Origin: Varroa destructor
Lineage: Eukaryota > Arthropoda > Arachnida > Mesostigmata > Varroidae
NCBI RefSeq assembly: GCF_002443255.2
Contig: NW_019211458.1
Coordinates: 30,036,485 to 30,100,484, forward strand
Direction: 5' to 3'
DNA length: 64,000 nt
Made by a program: the position numbers and the translations under genes. This document shows positions 51,048-64,000 of this stretch, in pieces. The notes below the pieces were generated by a model. The model did not search any database, was not told where the DNA came from, and saw only the letters and a list, made by a program, of their open reading frames with translations. The first letter of the stretch is position 1. Each line of letters begins with the position of its first letter.

Positions 51048-54000
51048 TGTACACAAAAACGAGTAAATAGGACCACGAAATCGACGTCACCGAATCGACC
51101 TGAACAACGAACTTCGGTGCCGTGGCTATGGCGGCAGCTCAGCCGGAGGAAGCGACAACCTTTGAAAAAGCAAATAGCCATACAAATATTGGTCCGCCTC
51201 TTTCGTCTCCCCCAGCGGTTTCTTTCACTGTTGCTTCGGCGACCCTCTATATTAAATGTGTTCTTCGAGGAGCGCGTGCGATGTGGTGAAATTGTTTTAT
51301 TCCACAATGTCGTTTTCAGCCACACTATACACATATATGTACAATGCAGGCCACGAAGGGGGTCGGCAGCGTCTTGACCGTGACCAGCTTTGCGTCGGTA
51401 GATTCGTCGCTGTCCACGAATGCACGAGAATGCGTCGAGATTGGCTGATGCTGCCGATGCTGATAGTCCAGTTTCCTTCCTGCATCTAGCTATCGAAGTG
51501 CGACCGATTCAGCCGCCGAGAGCTGAAGCCGCTCTTCGGAGTGGCTTTTCGTCGATGCCTCACCGGGTGGTGCACCAGCGGGAGGCCTTCTTCGTTCTGC
51601 TTCGTTTTCTTTTTTTTTGCCAGCACCAACTTCATCATCATCACCATCAACCTCCGCGGTTTTGGCAGTGCTGCTTGTCGAAGCAATGGAATGAAAGGAA
51701 ACTTTTCTATCCGCGGCAGCGTATTTGTGCTGCGCACTATCGCCGTATCTTCCGAGCCTTTTCTTTCCTCTATCGTTGAGTCGCTGACTTACTTTGTCGC
51801 TAGAGTCTTGAGACTCGCCGCGTCTTTAACATCTCTGGTAACAGGAACAGTACCAGCTTGCTTCGTTATGCCTGCTCTACTATCAGCCGTCCTTTGTGAG
51901 TTGCTCAGAGATCTATAATGGTGGCTATAGTCAGAAATGCTGGCGAGCAGCGGGCAATGCCGAGCAGGTAGGCAGGCGGCCGATTACTTAGGCATCTCTA
52001 CTCTGGTTGTTGTGTGTCCCCCACGCTACTGTCGACAAAGATGTCTTCACTTAGGTGGCGTGGCAGCGATACCAGCCCTGCTGCTAGTGTGGGTATACAT
52101 GTTAAGGAAGATTTCGACGAGATTTCGCCAATTTACTTAGTTAGCCAACGTTCACGTGATTCTGGTTGGTGATAGCCATATAGATCGATCGCAAGATGAA
52201 CGCCGAACGGGCGTATTTGTTCGGATGCTAGAGCCGAGGCGTGTCATGAACAAGGATCAATTTGCTACTTTCGGCTGTACGCGAAAAAAAAAAGGAGAGA
52301 AGATCCTGGAGAAATAAAGCCTGAAGACGCTACTATGATCGGATACTGTAAGATCCTCTTGAAGAAATTAGCCGGTCCTTATAGCGTAAACTATTTACAT
52401 ATGCTGATGTGTCAGCGTTTGCTAATTGCAGATAGTGTGTCACGTAAGAAATCGTGAGACGTGAATCGAACACAAAAAATAATGAATGTAAGCTTGCATG
52501 TTTTGGGTGATCTTGTTCTGGTATCGTCTATTGGGTGTTGTTTCGTCTGTTAACAGGAATGAACTTCAATGTCGGATGATAATCAACAGCAGTCTAATAC
52601 GTAGTAAGCGGCAGGTCTGAAGATCGTCGAAGAGCGACGCCTGTCTGTCGGCACCGGTAATTTAGTGTACAGAAATATAGTTCCGCTTTCTCGCCGGAAA
52701 TGATCGCCTCGAACCAGCAGTGTCAACCTATGTCTGCAATCATTCCAAAAGCGCTGGTCGATTCGGAAGGCCTAAGTGTGGAAAATCTTTTCCATGAATG
52801 GCTGTCTTAGACGCAGCTGTCTCTACTACAACTATTGCCACAACATAGACACATCGACAATTTGCGAAAATCAGGTAAAAAGGTAGGCGTACTTCCGCGT
52901 TGGAGAATAGGAAACGGTGAGACGTTTATCCGGGAACGCGTTCCCAAACGAAACTAATTCAGTAGAGGAAAAGGGAATATGAATAGGTTGAAAGCAGGGG
53001 GTCGATGTAGTTGAAATCAGACACGCCATACTGCCGTAGTTACTTTCTATCGCCCGTTTTTACACCACGTCTGCTATCTGCAGAAGTTCCGGTGAAAGTC
53101 ATTGGTTCTGCTAAATATGTTTATAGACAATAGGGGCACGATCGTTCTACATTAGCTTCTGTTCAAACAGAAGAGAGCACATTCAGCAAAGCTAATTTCC
53201 GTAGGGATATATTCGAAATGGGGCGGATACCCATATAGTAACACCCGACATGGTGCGACTTACATTTGAGGAAAGCCAGGATTACAAGCAACAAATTCAC
53301 CATAAAAGACCATTGTTTTCGTGAAACGGCCAAACGTTTTTGACCCGACGTTTTTGAAGACGACCAAAAGGAGCGTATTTATTTATGTATGTGTTATATT
53401 TCTGAATTTTAGGGTGCTCGACTTATCCAAAAAGTTACAACTGGACTATTTACATAGAATAGAAGTTATTGTCGAATCGCAATGAACTTAGTAACAGACG
53501 GTCGTATTCCATTAGTAAACATGTGCCAACAGCCTATACGGTAACCTTTATCAATTTCCATTAACCTAAATTACTTTCTCCTGCGGGTTCGCATGTTGAA
53601 ATGTTACTGTCGTTGTGAGTATAAGTCTATACGGTACTCGGTTAGTTATCTGAAGCTCCCAGCTGGAGACCAGAGGCTGTTGCACGACTTGGCAACGTTT
53701 TTAGGTTTTCACGAACTTCAAACTATCTGCCACTCACATATACTTCAGCTGAATGCGATTTAACGATTTATATCTAAAATACTCTATAATAATTGTTTTG
53801 CTCAATATGAAGCATCAGGGGCAATTCCCCTTTCTTAGGAGTACAAATTGCCGCTTCATAGGCATAGAAATGTTGCGTTTCTCTTTATGCTATACAAACC
53901 CATCGTACATTACCGGAAAAAAAAAAGCACGAATGTTCACTCTGCGCGAAAACCGAGCTTAAAAAAATCGATCGTCACGGTATTGCCAGCATATTCATAG

Positions 54001-54365
54001 TAGAGGCGCAACTCTGTCAGAAAGGCCAGCTACAAAAAGGGGTCGCCAGAGGTCGTCACCATCTCAAGGGGTTGGGAGCATCGTAAAACTGCTGGGTGCT
54101 GATAAGTATTATCTGATACCATTGGCTTATTGCGATTCACAGCTACCAAAAGCCACCAGTCTTCTAAGCTTGGCCACAAACTCAAGTATGTGGTAAACTG
54201 TGTCCTAACTGGGTGAGCGATTGAGGTAAACTTCGCTGCCGTTCGTTGTACAAGTGAGCCACAAAATCGAACACGGCTACTGATTTGTGCGGTAGTCCGG
54301 TTCGGGCGCGCCCAAAACGTAGTAGTACGGGCGACTCAGCAGCAGATTAGCTAACAGCGGCAATG

Positions 54366-54366
<1 letters not shown>

Positions 54367-54393
<27 letters not shown>
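54367..54393. repeat. (CAG)9 trinucleotide repeat
   Basis: Nine perfect CAG units on the plus strand inside the large ci intron. It is not translated in ci. Confidence 0.95.
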
Positions 54394-54396
<3 letters not shown>

Positions 54397-57300
54397 TATC
54401 AATCGCAGATACGGCAATGGCCTGAACAGCAGAAACGAAAGTTTACTGTCTTTTTCACAGAGGTCCGTCTGCAGCGCTGCCGCCTCAACCAACACCATTG
54501 GCTACCGGCGGTAAAATGTTGGCAAGCAAAAAAAATAGAAAAGTCCAGGGAGAGAAGCTTAAGACTCCACCGGTTCGAGCACCAGTGAGCCAGGAATATC
54601 GGCAGTGGCAGCGGCAGCAGTAACGGCTGCAAGCCTCTGTAGCCGTAAAAGCAATAGTCCATCAAGCGCAGGAAAATCCATAAAACCGCATTTACGACCA
54701 AAACAAAATAAAGAGACTGATGCGTTAGCTACTTCTTCTGCAGGTCAAATTTGCCGCCACCATCACTAGTGAGGGCTGTCGGTCGCTGAGCGAAGTTTCT
54801 ACGACGTACATTTTCTGGTTGCGTTACGCTTCAAATGGCCGACTTCTGTAGTTGGCTTCTGAATAGGTTTCTATAGATACTAAAAACTTGGTGGACATAA
54901 TAAACATATCTAGAAGGGGTGAACCCCGCCACTGCTGGGGTATCGTCGCTAATCGCGAGGTGCAGCAGCCCACAGCATCCTTGTGTTACCCAAGCGTATG
55001 TAGATACTTTGACTAGGCGTGCTGGATTCTTGGCCTTCAGTGCCTCGAGAGGGTAACGTTTCAAAGATAGGCTCGCATCGGTTGTTTGCGTAGACGCGTG
55101 TTCATATTTGCAAATACATATGTCTGCATTATACAGCTGAAAAAAGCATGTCTAAATGATTTTACGCTGCGTTTTCATTAATTTGTGTCGTAACGTGAAA
55201 TAATACCAGATAAGTCGTGAGATATGAATGGATCACACGTTATATGTAGTTTCGTTAATGTGCAGTGAGTACATATACAAGTTCTTTCCACCAGATTCTG
55301 CTTGTGTTCCGACTTTCGGAACGACTATCATGAGGATCCGAGTGTGAGGTGAGCAGACGCAAACTTCAGCCGCCACAGTCCTCCGAGTCAAATGACGTGA
55401 TTGCTCGATGCTTCGTTCATGGCGTTTATCTCAATCAACGCCTCCTCGAGATCGTGTTGCTCCTTGTCCGTCTCAGATTTACTGTGGAAGTACATCAGAC
55501 GCCATGATCGAGACACGCATTGGATTTAGAAGGTAATGACTTCGCCTTTACTGTCGCCGCCAAAGACATGATTCCGCTCGAGTTGTCAGCATCCACAAGC
55601 AGCCAATCCCAAGGAGTCTGTCCTAGTAGACGCTGCCAGAGATGCTGGAGCTGTAGAGATTCTTGTGCACTCAGATAGAATCATTCTTCTCCCGCTCTTG
55701 TCCCAAATGAAATTTTTCTATGACCAAGGATCAGTGGCTTTTGCATTTGATCAGATTGCTTATCGTGTCTGCCTTTCGATCGTATCACACGCAGTTAGAA
55801 AGGTGATACGGCTGTATCACTGTAGCTGCAGAAAGCGTATAATCGATCATTGTTTGGTTCTTTATGCGAAGTCGCCGACGCCATAAATCATCCGCGAACA
55901 ACTACATATGTGTGTTTATTTACAAAGACTTACTGCACAATGACAAATACATTTATATATGTAATATTGAAACGTTATAGGTCGGCATCATCAGCCTCAG
56001 AATTCACTTGGTTAGCTTTCTTTCACATAACGGACAGAATCGCTATCGCTTGCGTTAGCCTTGTCTAGCTAGTTCCTCACCACAATGCCTTCGTGTTTTT
56101 CGTCTGCTCTTTAGATTGGCTATATTTAGTACAGAATGGGGTGTCCTGCTGGTTTGCGATACCTTTGCTGGCTTTCTCCTTTCGATCTCCAAATCCTTCG
56201 TCTTCAGGATGCAGTGTCATGCTCATTCACACGTCACGCTCGCGCATATATCTAAATGTAGCACAAAAGTGTGCGAAGTTCACGAGTACAGAGTTTCAAT
56301 ATCTATTGATGAGCGAGGTGCGATCTAAGAGAAGGGGCTGTATATCTTCTACGTCGCGCGAAACGAGGACGAATGCAAAAAGGCGTCAAGACTCGAGAGC
56401 ATAATGGCGCTCCGCTGGTCATTAGACGCCGGTAGAGAAGGCCTGCGCCCAAGTTCTCAGTAACTACAATGGCACCTTAGCACAAATGCGAATGAATACA
56501 ACTAGAAGGCAATAAAAGGCCGTGGCAGAAAAGGAACTTGAAAAGAATCATAGTCTTCACCAATGTAGACGTACTGCAACGATTGCTAGTAACTCTGCCA
56601 CATAGAAACGCTAGGACAGAGAAAGAGGTAAAGCAGTATACACGAAGCTGTAGCTAGTGATATTCAGTTGACTATTTCCTCCCTACAGCGTTTGTCTGGA
56701 GACAGGTAAGGCGAGATATCGCGCGTTCGCTTCGTTGCTAGCTACTGCAACGGGTGTTCGTTCAATCAACATCACTCGCTTGAATCGGACCGGACACGAA
56801 CATACAACGAGTGGAGATCGCCTGCCGACGAACTCCTGTAGCTCTATAGTTGATTTGACTATGGTGTACTTCTTTGAAGTCCTCCAGGAAGGCGTGGCAC
56901 GATGTGGCACCGTGCTGCATAACCCCCGAGTAGCGCCGGACGCTACTTAGGCAGTACCTATAGTACAGCGGGCTCCATCACCTTTGTTACGCAGAGCCTA
57001 AAAATAGCTATCCTATGTGTATCATAATTTAGATGTTAGATGTCGAAATTGGTGAGGCGTCTACTGTGGTTGCTGCGGGCTCGGAATGACAAGTAACGCA
57101 AAAAGAAACACGAGAAGAAGGTGGACGTTACTTAAAGCCACCGGCGACATTTCTAAGCTGATACAATATCTATGGTGCATCTCGCGGCGGGTGTATCGTG
57201 CAGTCAGTCGTACGAGACACATGACAACAATACAAACGCAATGTATGTAGGTACTCCATTTGCTTTTCAAGGCTGTTACTTGCTGCTTTGTTTCCTTCTT

Positions 57301-58581
57301 CGTTACCTGCACATGTGGTACCCGCAGACCACGTCACAGCAGGACCGTTGCTAGGGGCGAAGAGGTTTCTTGGTTTACTCTACTCTCAGCTTTTTGCTCT
57401 CTATCTCGTGCCTTCCTGGGCGCCTACGTGTAACAGTTCGACAAAGTCCATCATGTATTGCGAATACCGCACGCTACGGTTCTGTATAGAATAACGACAC
57501 CAATAGCAAGCTACCACGATACATAGATATGTAGAGCTTAGCCATACGTTAAATGCTGCAAAATCCACGGCCTTTGGCAGCTACTCGGGATAAACAGTAC
57601 ACTGGAATTGTCAACTTATTGACGACGGTAACCCCTTGCCAACCTATCTGTTGACCATTGTCGTCGTAGCAGTCGACGCGGTAAGTGTAACAACAATGGT
57701 ACTAGTAAGAATTTTGTCAAGGCCAAACAAGCAAAATAGCGCCAAGATAAGGTTCGTTTTCGGCTTCATATCAATTGAGTCCTACCGGGTTGTCATCCTT
57801 ATTGCGCTAGCTATTAAATGGTAGGTCCCTTCATGTTTAAAGACACTGCTGATTGAATATGTACGTATTTGCACTGATCTGGCAGCTCAGTCACTCCCTT
57901 ACATCAAGCTTTAGTGGACTTTCAGCCTGCTATATTATCATGTGAATATAAGCCACAGTTGGCAGCTGCTACAATTGGCCACCCAGAAAAAGCAAATGGA
58001 CACTCAATAAGCGAGCCAAATCGACAACAATTGGCGTACAAAGTCAGAAACGAAGCCGTAATAACACCAATGACACTACACACAAATATCAGAGCAAAAA
58101 AATGAAGCAACATAAATAATCAAAATGAAGCGGTACAGACGACGATGATAATAAAGATGTCTCGCCGAGATCGCATACGACCAGGCAAACAGCGTCAGGT
58201 AACACCCTAGCGTTAGCCTGCTTTGCTTTTGGTATCACCTCATCGCTTTGGTCACAGTAATACCGGCAGGAGCGTCGAAGGAGGCCGAAAAAAGCAATCA
58301 GTGTCAACAGTCGCCACGGGTGAAAGTGCTGAGCGGGTTGATCATAGTTATCGTTGGCGGCGGTGCAGACAACGGCAGCAGCAGAGGAAGCCGCAAAAAC
58401 GGCAGCGGCCGCAACAACAGACTAACATCGAAGCAGTAGATTTCAGGCAAATAGTAATGTCGCTACCATCATTGTGTCGGTCAGCTGGAGGCCTGCGGCG
58501 TGGATATAAGAAAAACGACGGGAAAAAATGAAGACATCTGACGCGACTACATAAGAAATTGAAGGTAAGAGCTATGTTGAA

Positions 58582-58611
58582 GTAATAATAATAACAACAA
58601 CAACAACAACA
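58582..58611. repeat. (AAT)n(AAC)n trinucleotide repeat
   Basis: A few AAT units are followed by about six AAC units in the large ci intron. Confidence 0.9.
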
Positions 58612-61600
58612 TGAGGTACAACAGTCCTTAGCTAAAGGACAACTGTCCGGGCAACAGCTTTAGCGGAGAGCTTTTGCGTAGAGATTTCGGATCGGGCAAA
58701 GAATGGCTTCGAAAACCTCATGGTTACTAAGACCCTCGTAGCCCTGTAGTGCTGGCAGCCATTACTACTACTAGTCGTGATGCCATCTGGTAGGAAGACA
58801 CAGAATCAGAGTGAACAGTGAATCCCTTCGCGCGCGTCCGCTTCCTCCACATAGGCTTCGACTACTGCTCCTGCTCTCGCTGACTCGTGAGGATAAATGG
58901 ATATCCATATAGGCTGAGATATGTAAGTGTGTAGGTATGTTTTCGTACATGCGTACATATAATGTATGGCTGTGTGTATGTGCACGCGTGTGTGTGTGTG
59001 GATAGCCTCACTCTCAACGCATGAGCGACGAAACGCTCACACACGCAAACGGATAGTATTAGATAGCTTCACGATCTTCAGGGCGGGATGCGAAGTCATT
59101 TACGGAGAACGCTCGCAAGCCGCCAGCGCGGGCCAAAAAGAACAAGATGAGGAGAAAAAACCACGCAGAAACAGCAGCATGGGCTGTTTGCCTGCCTGTC
59201 TGTCTGATCAGCCGACTAAAGACCACAGTAGAAATAGAAATACAGAGGCGGGCAGGCAACAAAAATAAGGCGACGTGAAGAGCCTCCAAAGAGTACCGCG
59301 CACCGGAGCAAACGCGGCCTCGGCCTGAGCGGGTCCGTTTCTGTTACCCAAAGAGGTTATGGACGAGATTGGGTCGGCCAGAACCAGCGACGGCAATCGC
59401 GGCGGCCGCTGCGTCCGGCAACCGGCGATCAGGACGCTGCTGCTGGTGCCGAAAATGACTTCATCTTAGACTTCACGGAACGCCTCACGTCTCAATCACG
59501 ACGACCAGGACAACAGCAGCCCATTACGAGAACGGCGATGACGTTGCTGCTCTTAAAGGTAGGAACGAAATAGTAACGAGCAGTAAGTCAACGAAAAAAA
59601 GGACCAATGAAAAAAGACAGGATGAAAGTCCAAAGAAGGACTGAAAGCTAAGATGTTTTTGGGACGAACATCGCTGAAGAGCGACGATGGATGAAGCTTT
59701 GGCTTGTTCTCTCCGTCTCTCAATAACATATACACCCTATCTTACATTTTTTCTATATAAGCTCTCTTAGGCTGCGCAGACTATTATGAGGTACCGAGTT
59801 GCAGTGGCTTCAGGCGGTGAGCCGAGGAACAACAGCGAGCGAGGAAATAGAAAAGTCAGCCAGCCAACAACCTACGCGGTTACACATGTTTATTTCACGG
59901 CAGCAGAAGCGGTCGCCGTAATAGGGGCACAAGCGGCGCAAGCGCCTGATTAAAATTCACGTCGGCAACTTCAATCTCCCGTGTAGATTCAACCCGGCTA
60001 TTGCCTACCGGTCGATCAACTAGCATGTATGAATATACACATACATACAAAAGAATATAGTAAAACAATATGCTCACAAGTATAGCGGATCGTGTACGAA
60101 CATAACTGTTATAAGCGTAAGATCCAACGATCCAACCGAAGGATTTTAATTCGCCCAAGAGGGCTAAACAAGGAGCCTAAAAGTAGGTAAGCGATAGCAC
60201 AGGCTAAAGCGGCCAGCGATTAAGCCTGTTGTCTGACCTCTGTAGAATTTCCTTATCGTATATCGAGGCACACTACGTGGTGATCAAATCTTGAAAATTG
60301 TGGATGCCTGTATTGGCTATTGATATGCACGAACGAAATGTATTCGGTAGCATTACACAGAACGGATTGTTCTGCGATAGTGGAATTCTGCGTACCGCCA
60401 TTGAACTGCCTCTTAAATTCGGCCATCTAGAAGAGTCCGCTGACATTGCGTAGCGATCGTAGACTTGTTCAATAACTTCTTTATTACCAACGTGCCAGAA
60501 TTTGCCGCCTTCGACCTAAAGCAGGCCTAGCAAAAGAGAGAAGGACGAATTCTTTGAACTACAATCATCTGGTGGCTTCTGCTACCGAATGATAGACGAT
60601 CTGAATATGATAGGCAGATTCAAGAGTGCGGTAGAGAAGGTCGCCGTGACATTGAGTATCTTCGTCTGTGTCAAAGCGCTTGTTGGCTATGTGTATGTGT
60701 TACTTTGAACAAGTATAGACGCCGTACATCCTCTTCATGTATAACGGAGGAAGCTATTTACACCTACCTAGAAACGGACAAATAGGCCGTAGTAAAAAGG
60801 TCGGGAGAGAAGAGCGTGAAATATCTCATACATAACACTGAGTCTAGTGATAGCTGTTAATGAAGTTAATATATTAGGCAGTCTTTGTCAATAAAAGGGG
60901 TGTACTATTAAGCAATCTAAAGCGTGGAAGTTCTTAACGATAACTGCACAAGAGCCTGAAGAATCTACAGGAAATTTAGCACGAAGGAGGTGGAAACTGT
61001 ATATCTACATTGATACAATTAACTGATCGACCAAGACCTATATCAATGAACGATCCGTATCATACATAGTTATAGTGCGGATGCGTATCGGGGCTAATGT
61101 TCGTCAATCCGCCCTTGAAAAATCAAATAAGTATCGTTCTTACTGACTTGTACCCCAATTGAATTGATATGTTAGGTACGTCCATCAGTCGCAAATATGC
61201 ACACTATATTCTCCCAATATTTGGTATCTTGTCGCCCATTTGATTAGCCATGTATTGGCCTAAGTTGGGGCTTGCTCTGGCTAGATGTATGAAGACGTAA
61301 CATATTAAGCCAGCGTAAGAATACAGGGCAACACTTGGCGGCCGTCTCTCGCATGTTCAGGACAAAACTTCAACCCTTCCAGCTTCGTCCTAGATGTTCC
61401 ACTCGCATTACGTAACCGCATATTCTACACAACTGCACCCGCTCGTTCCTCCGTTTCCGGTAAATTCCTTCTGCATCTTCGAGGCGAGCAGCGCCTCACA
61501 AGAGCTACTTCTCAAAACTCCTCCAACAGAAAAGGACTATTGTCGTAATTTCGAAAGCCGCCAATCGCTAATCGTCCGATCGCAGACCGCCCGACCAACA

Positions 61601-63670
61601 TACGCTATGTTTCTTACATTTGGCTGTACATACGAAGCGAAGCAAGCAAAATACACTTCGTACAAACATCAGTCCAACGCAGCAGCTAAAACCAGCCGAG
61701 CTTTGGTCGCCTCTGAGGGCCGCCTGTATATCTGTTTATCAATGTTTTGTTGCGGACGGGCATAGATATATGTACGTGTGTGTGTCAGTGTATAGGTATT
61801 TTGACACTGCGCCTCGACGTCGTCAGCGGCATCATCTTCGCAATTGTCTTCGTCCGGCACCGGCCACGTCCACAGCCTATCTATAGGACGCGGTTCGTTC
61901 GTGATCAATAACGAAGCTTCGAAGCGGTAGCGCGAGAGACGAGCCGATAGTGGCGAGTAGAAGCAAAAATAGGGGAAAAATCGGACATAGCCAAGAGTAA
62001 TGCTGCATCCAACGAAATAGCAGAGAATGTCTTCATTATCGAATGCCAACGCTGAACCAAAGGGCAAACAACATAGATTCAGAGACTGACAGCGTCAAGG
62101 TAAAAATGCTGGCTCGTCGCCCGTTCTGGTCCGGTTTTCGGCGACCGTTATTGCCTTTGCCGTCGCTGCTGGTCTTCGGGCTTCCCAGTTCACCACTAGT
62201 CATTCTGTTTCGGTCCGATTCGACTTAATTCTCCAGGTACCGTCGCTGGCGGGACAATTCAACGACGATATTCTTCAAATATATACACACTCAACTCGGA
62301 AAAGACATGTGTAAGTGACGCAAGAGATGACAACGACCGACTGGTGTATCTACAACTGCCTTTAGCAAAGTCAAGCAGTCGAACATATAAGCAGGTTGCG
62401 AAGAGGATAGAATGAGACGTGTCAGACACTGTCAACGAGAATGGAGGAGATGGATCGCGCGCGGTCTAAATCGCGTCCATCATTGTCTTCGCTAACGTAC
62501 CTGCACTTGCCAATTCCCCATGACGCTGGCGCACTTTTGGCCGCTCTAAAATCAATAACAGAGTACGATCGGTCGGTCGCCCTGGTTCTCATCAGGATGT
62601 GCTTGCTACCTCATTCGTTGCTGTCCATCTGTTATGGCCATGGTAAGAGCCCCACTGTAACGGTATTCCTATACAATATAAATATGCGCACGGATTAATC
62701 GGCCTGCAGCTTTTTTTGCGAACCCGCTTTTGCCGTCAAAACCGTATTTATTTTTGATGCACTAGACTGTTAATTGAACTTTTACATCGCTTTAACTGAC
62801 CCGTCCAATTAAATAGCTTCCTGCTCCCATCTAACTATACATTAGGTCAATATGTATAAATATGTGCACACTCACACAGAAGGCGTCGACAAAAAACAGG
62901 CCTCTGCTGGTTATGCTGCGATTCTTGATTTTGTTCTTAACAAGCAGCTAATTTGGAAACAATTTTCGAAAGAAATTTCCAAGCCTGTCTATGCATTTCA
63001 GGAACGCGATAAGGATGTCAATTGGGTGAGAGTGGCGAACGAAAGACGGGGCAGGGAGCAATAGAGCAGCGGAAAAAATCTCAACGTGGACGAAAGATCA
63101 CGCCATTATCTATGGCTTCAACAGCCGAAACTGCTGTTACGGGTGCAAGAAGAGCCGGCCGATCCAAGCCCCGTCAACTTAGCTCGAGATCCACTCGGAG
63201 TTGTCTGCTTCGTCACCCTGGCACTCTTGTCATTTCGTCTCAATTACTCAAGTCGAAGTAGGCAATCCTGTTATATTACGAATACCTAGCCATTATTGAC
63301 TGGCTGTTCAGAACGAACAACAAACCAGTAGCAGATTGGGGGTAATGTAATTTGGGTTGTTATACAAACGATCGTACAACTCAAAGGAGTAGAAACATTA
63401 GAAAAACGCATGAACATAACAAGGAAAGATACAGACAGGCGTTCCTGCGAGATGATAGACAGCGGTTTATGCATATTAAATCACACGCGGTCTCATGTGA
63501 TGTACAGATGCTAGAGATAAGATCGAAGATCAAGGTGTGCTAATTAAAAGGTCAATTTAGATTCGGAACCCGATTAAGATGGGATTAACATCGAGAAGGC
63601 CGTCATATTTATAAAATGTCATATAACGTTTTCTATAAATACTCTTTTATGTGCTTATATATATATATAT

Positions 63671-63696
63671 GTTTATGTACATATATATACATAAAC
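63671..63696. repeat. AT-rich inverted repeat, 9-bp arms
   Basis: gtttatgta and tacataaac flank an AT-alternating centre, next to a further AT run (63657-63670). It lies about 170 bases inside the intron from the SYGH exon. Confidence 0.8.
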
Positions 63697-63869
63697 AAGA
63701 GCGTCATGAAGAAAGATGCTTCTGCGAATTCGTCAAATTAGGGCTGCCATTTACCCTAATATATGGTTATTATAATTAGTACCACGCTTGACATGTCGAT
63801 ATGTACCTTTTACTTGTAGTTCACGCACGTTGATGATTGACAGTAATACTGATATTGATAATTACTTAC

Positions 63870-64000
63870 CGTCCCGAGGTCCGTCGTTCCAGGAACCGGC
63901 GGCGCTAGGGCAGTTGCAACCGGATGGTGTGGATAGTGCCGCTGTAATAACTGCTGATGCAGGGGACTGAGGGTGCCTGCTGATAGGTGACCGTACGAGC
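63870..64000 (-). CDS. ci: ci N-terminal exon with Sufu-binding motif (partial, runs off the right edge)
   Basis: Read on the minus strand from 63998, this exon gives 43 codons beginning SYGHLSAGTLSP. The two bases before (GC at 64000-63999) would finish a glycine codon, as in the GSYGHLSAG of GLI proteins. SYGH is the conserved contact by which Ci/GLI binds the inhibitor Suppressor of fused (established knowledge). The rest is rich in H, P and Q (QQLLQRHYPHHP). The exon ends in phase 0 at 63870, followed by a textbook gtaagt donor (63869-63864). The next recognised exon also begins in phase 0, so they can join directly. The other two frames fit worse: one has a stop, the other shows no GLI similarity. 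The start codon and the conserved segment before SYGH lie outside the window. An extra frame-neutral exon between here and 50113 cannot be excluded. Confidence 0.9.

Larger units (their letters stand above)
50114..63869 (-). other. ci intron, about 13.8 kb, phase 0
   Basis: The donor is gtaagt at 63869 and the acceptor is a pyrimidine-rich tract ending cccttgcag just above 50113. The intron contains simple repeats (CAG at 54367-54393, AAC near 58.6 kb, an AT-rich inverted repeat at 63671-63696) and an A-tailed coding-like insert at 50317-51047. Fly Ci and vertebrate GLI have more residues between SYGH and finger 1 than the two exons give here. A small missed exon with a multiple of three bases is therefore possible; I searched the minus strand by eye and found none with good splice sites. 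Other open frames in it are short, overlap on both strands and show no family I recognise. Confidence 0.75.

Noticed and set aside
61669..62067. Minus-strand frame of 132 codons in the large ci intron, considered as a missing ci exon
   Set aside because: No Ci similarity and no suitable acceptor/donor pair in phase 0.

Overview
The window is eukaryotic. It holds large introns with consensus splice sites, many microsatellites and A/T runs, and short open frames that are mostly noise. One gene can be identified with certainty: an arthropod cubitus interruptus (ci), the GLI-family zinc-finger transcription factor that ends the Hedgehog pathway. It lies on the minus strand. Five exons can be placed: 63870 to beyond 64000, 49973-50113, 47423-47634, 38071-38179 and 25825-28020. 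Together they encode about 928 residues in an unbroken frame: the SYGH Sufu-binding motif, all five C2H2 fingers and the whole C-terminal region to the stop codon. The start codon and the first exons lie beyond the right edge. The wording of the fingers ([28 protein letters not shown]) is that of arthropod Ci rather than vertebrate GLI (established knowledge). The species cannot be named from this; a chelicerate such as a mite is only a guess.

Layout: 1 to about 24,200 is sequence downstream of ci, where I find no gene I can identify. It has a perfect 19-bp hairpin (3950-3992) and a few broken coding-like fragments, one at 17.3-17.6 kb with a weak OTU-protease-like motif. From about 24.2 to 25.8 kb is the 3' flank and probable 3' UTR of ci. 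From 25,825 to 64,000 is ci itself: about 3 kb of exon in 38 kb. The introns measure about 10.0, 9.2, 2.3 and 13.8 kb and carry simple repeats. One holds a probable retroposed copy of an unknown gene with a 23-nt A tail (50317-51047, minus strand).

Points of interest: the intron between fingers 1 and 2 has a GC-AG boundary, the only one that keeps the frame. The region after the fingers has just one RRxS site, where Ci/GLI proteins usually have a cluster of PKA sites controlling proteolytic processing. The last 25 residues keep the GLI C-terminal signature. I see no evidence of a wholly new system. Splice calls rest on frame, consensus and protein similarity read by eye, with no alignment or transcript data.
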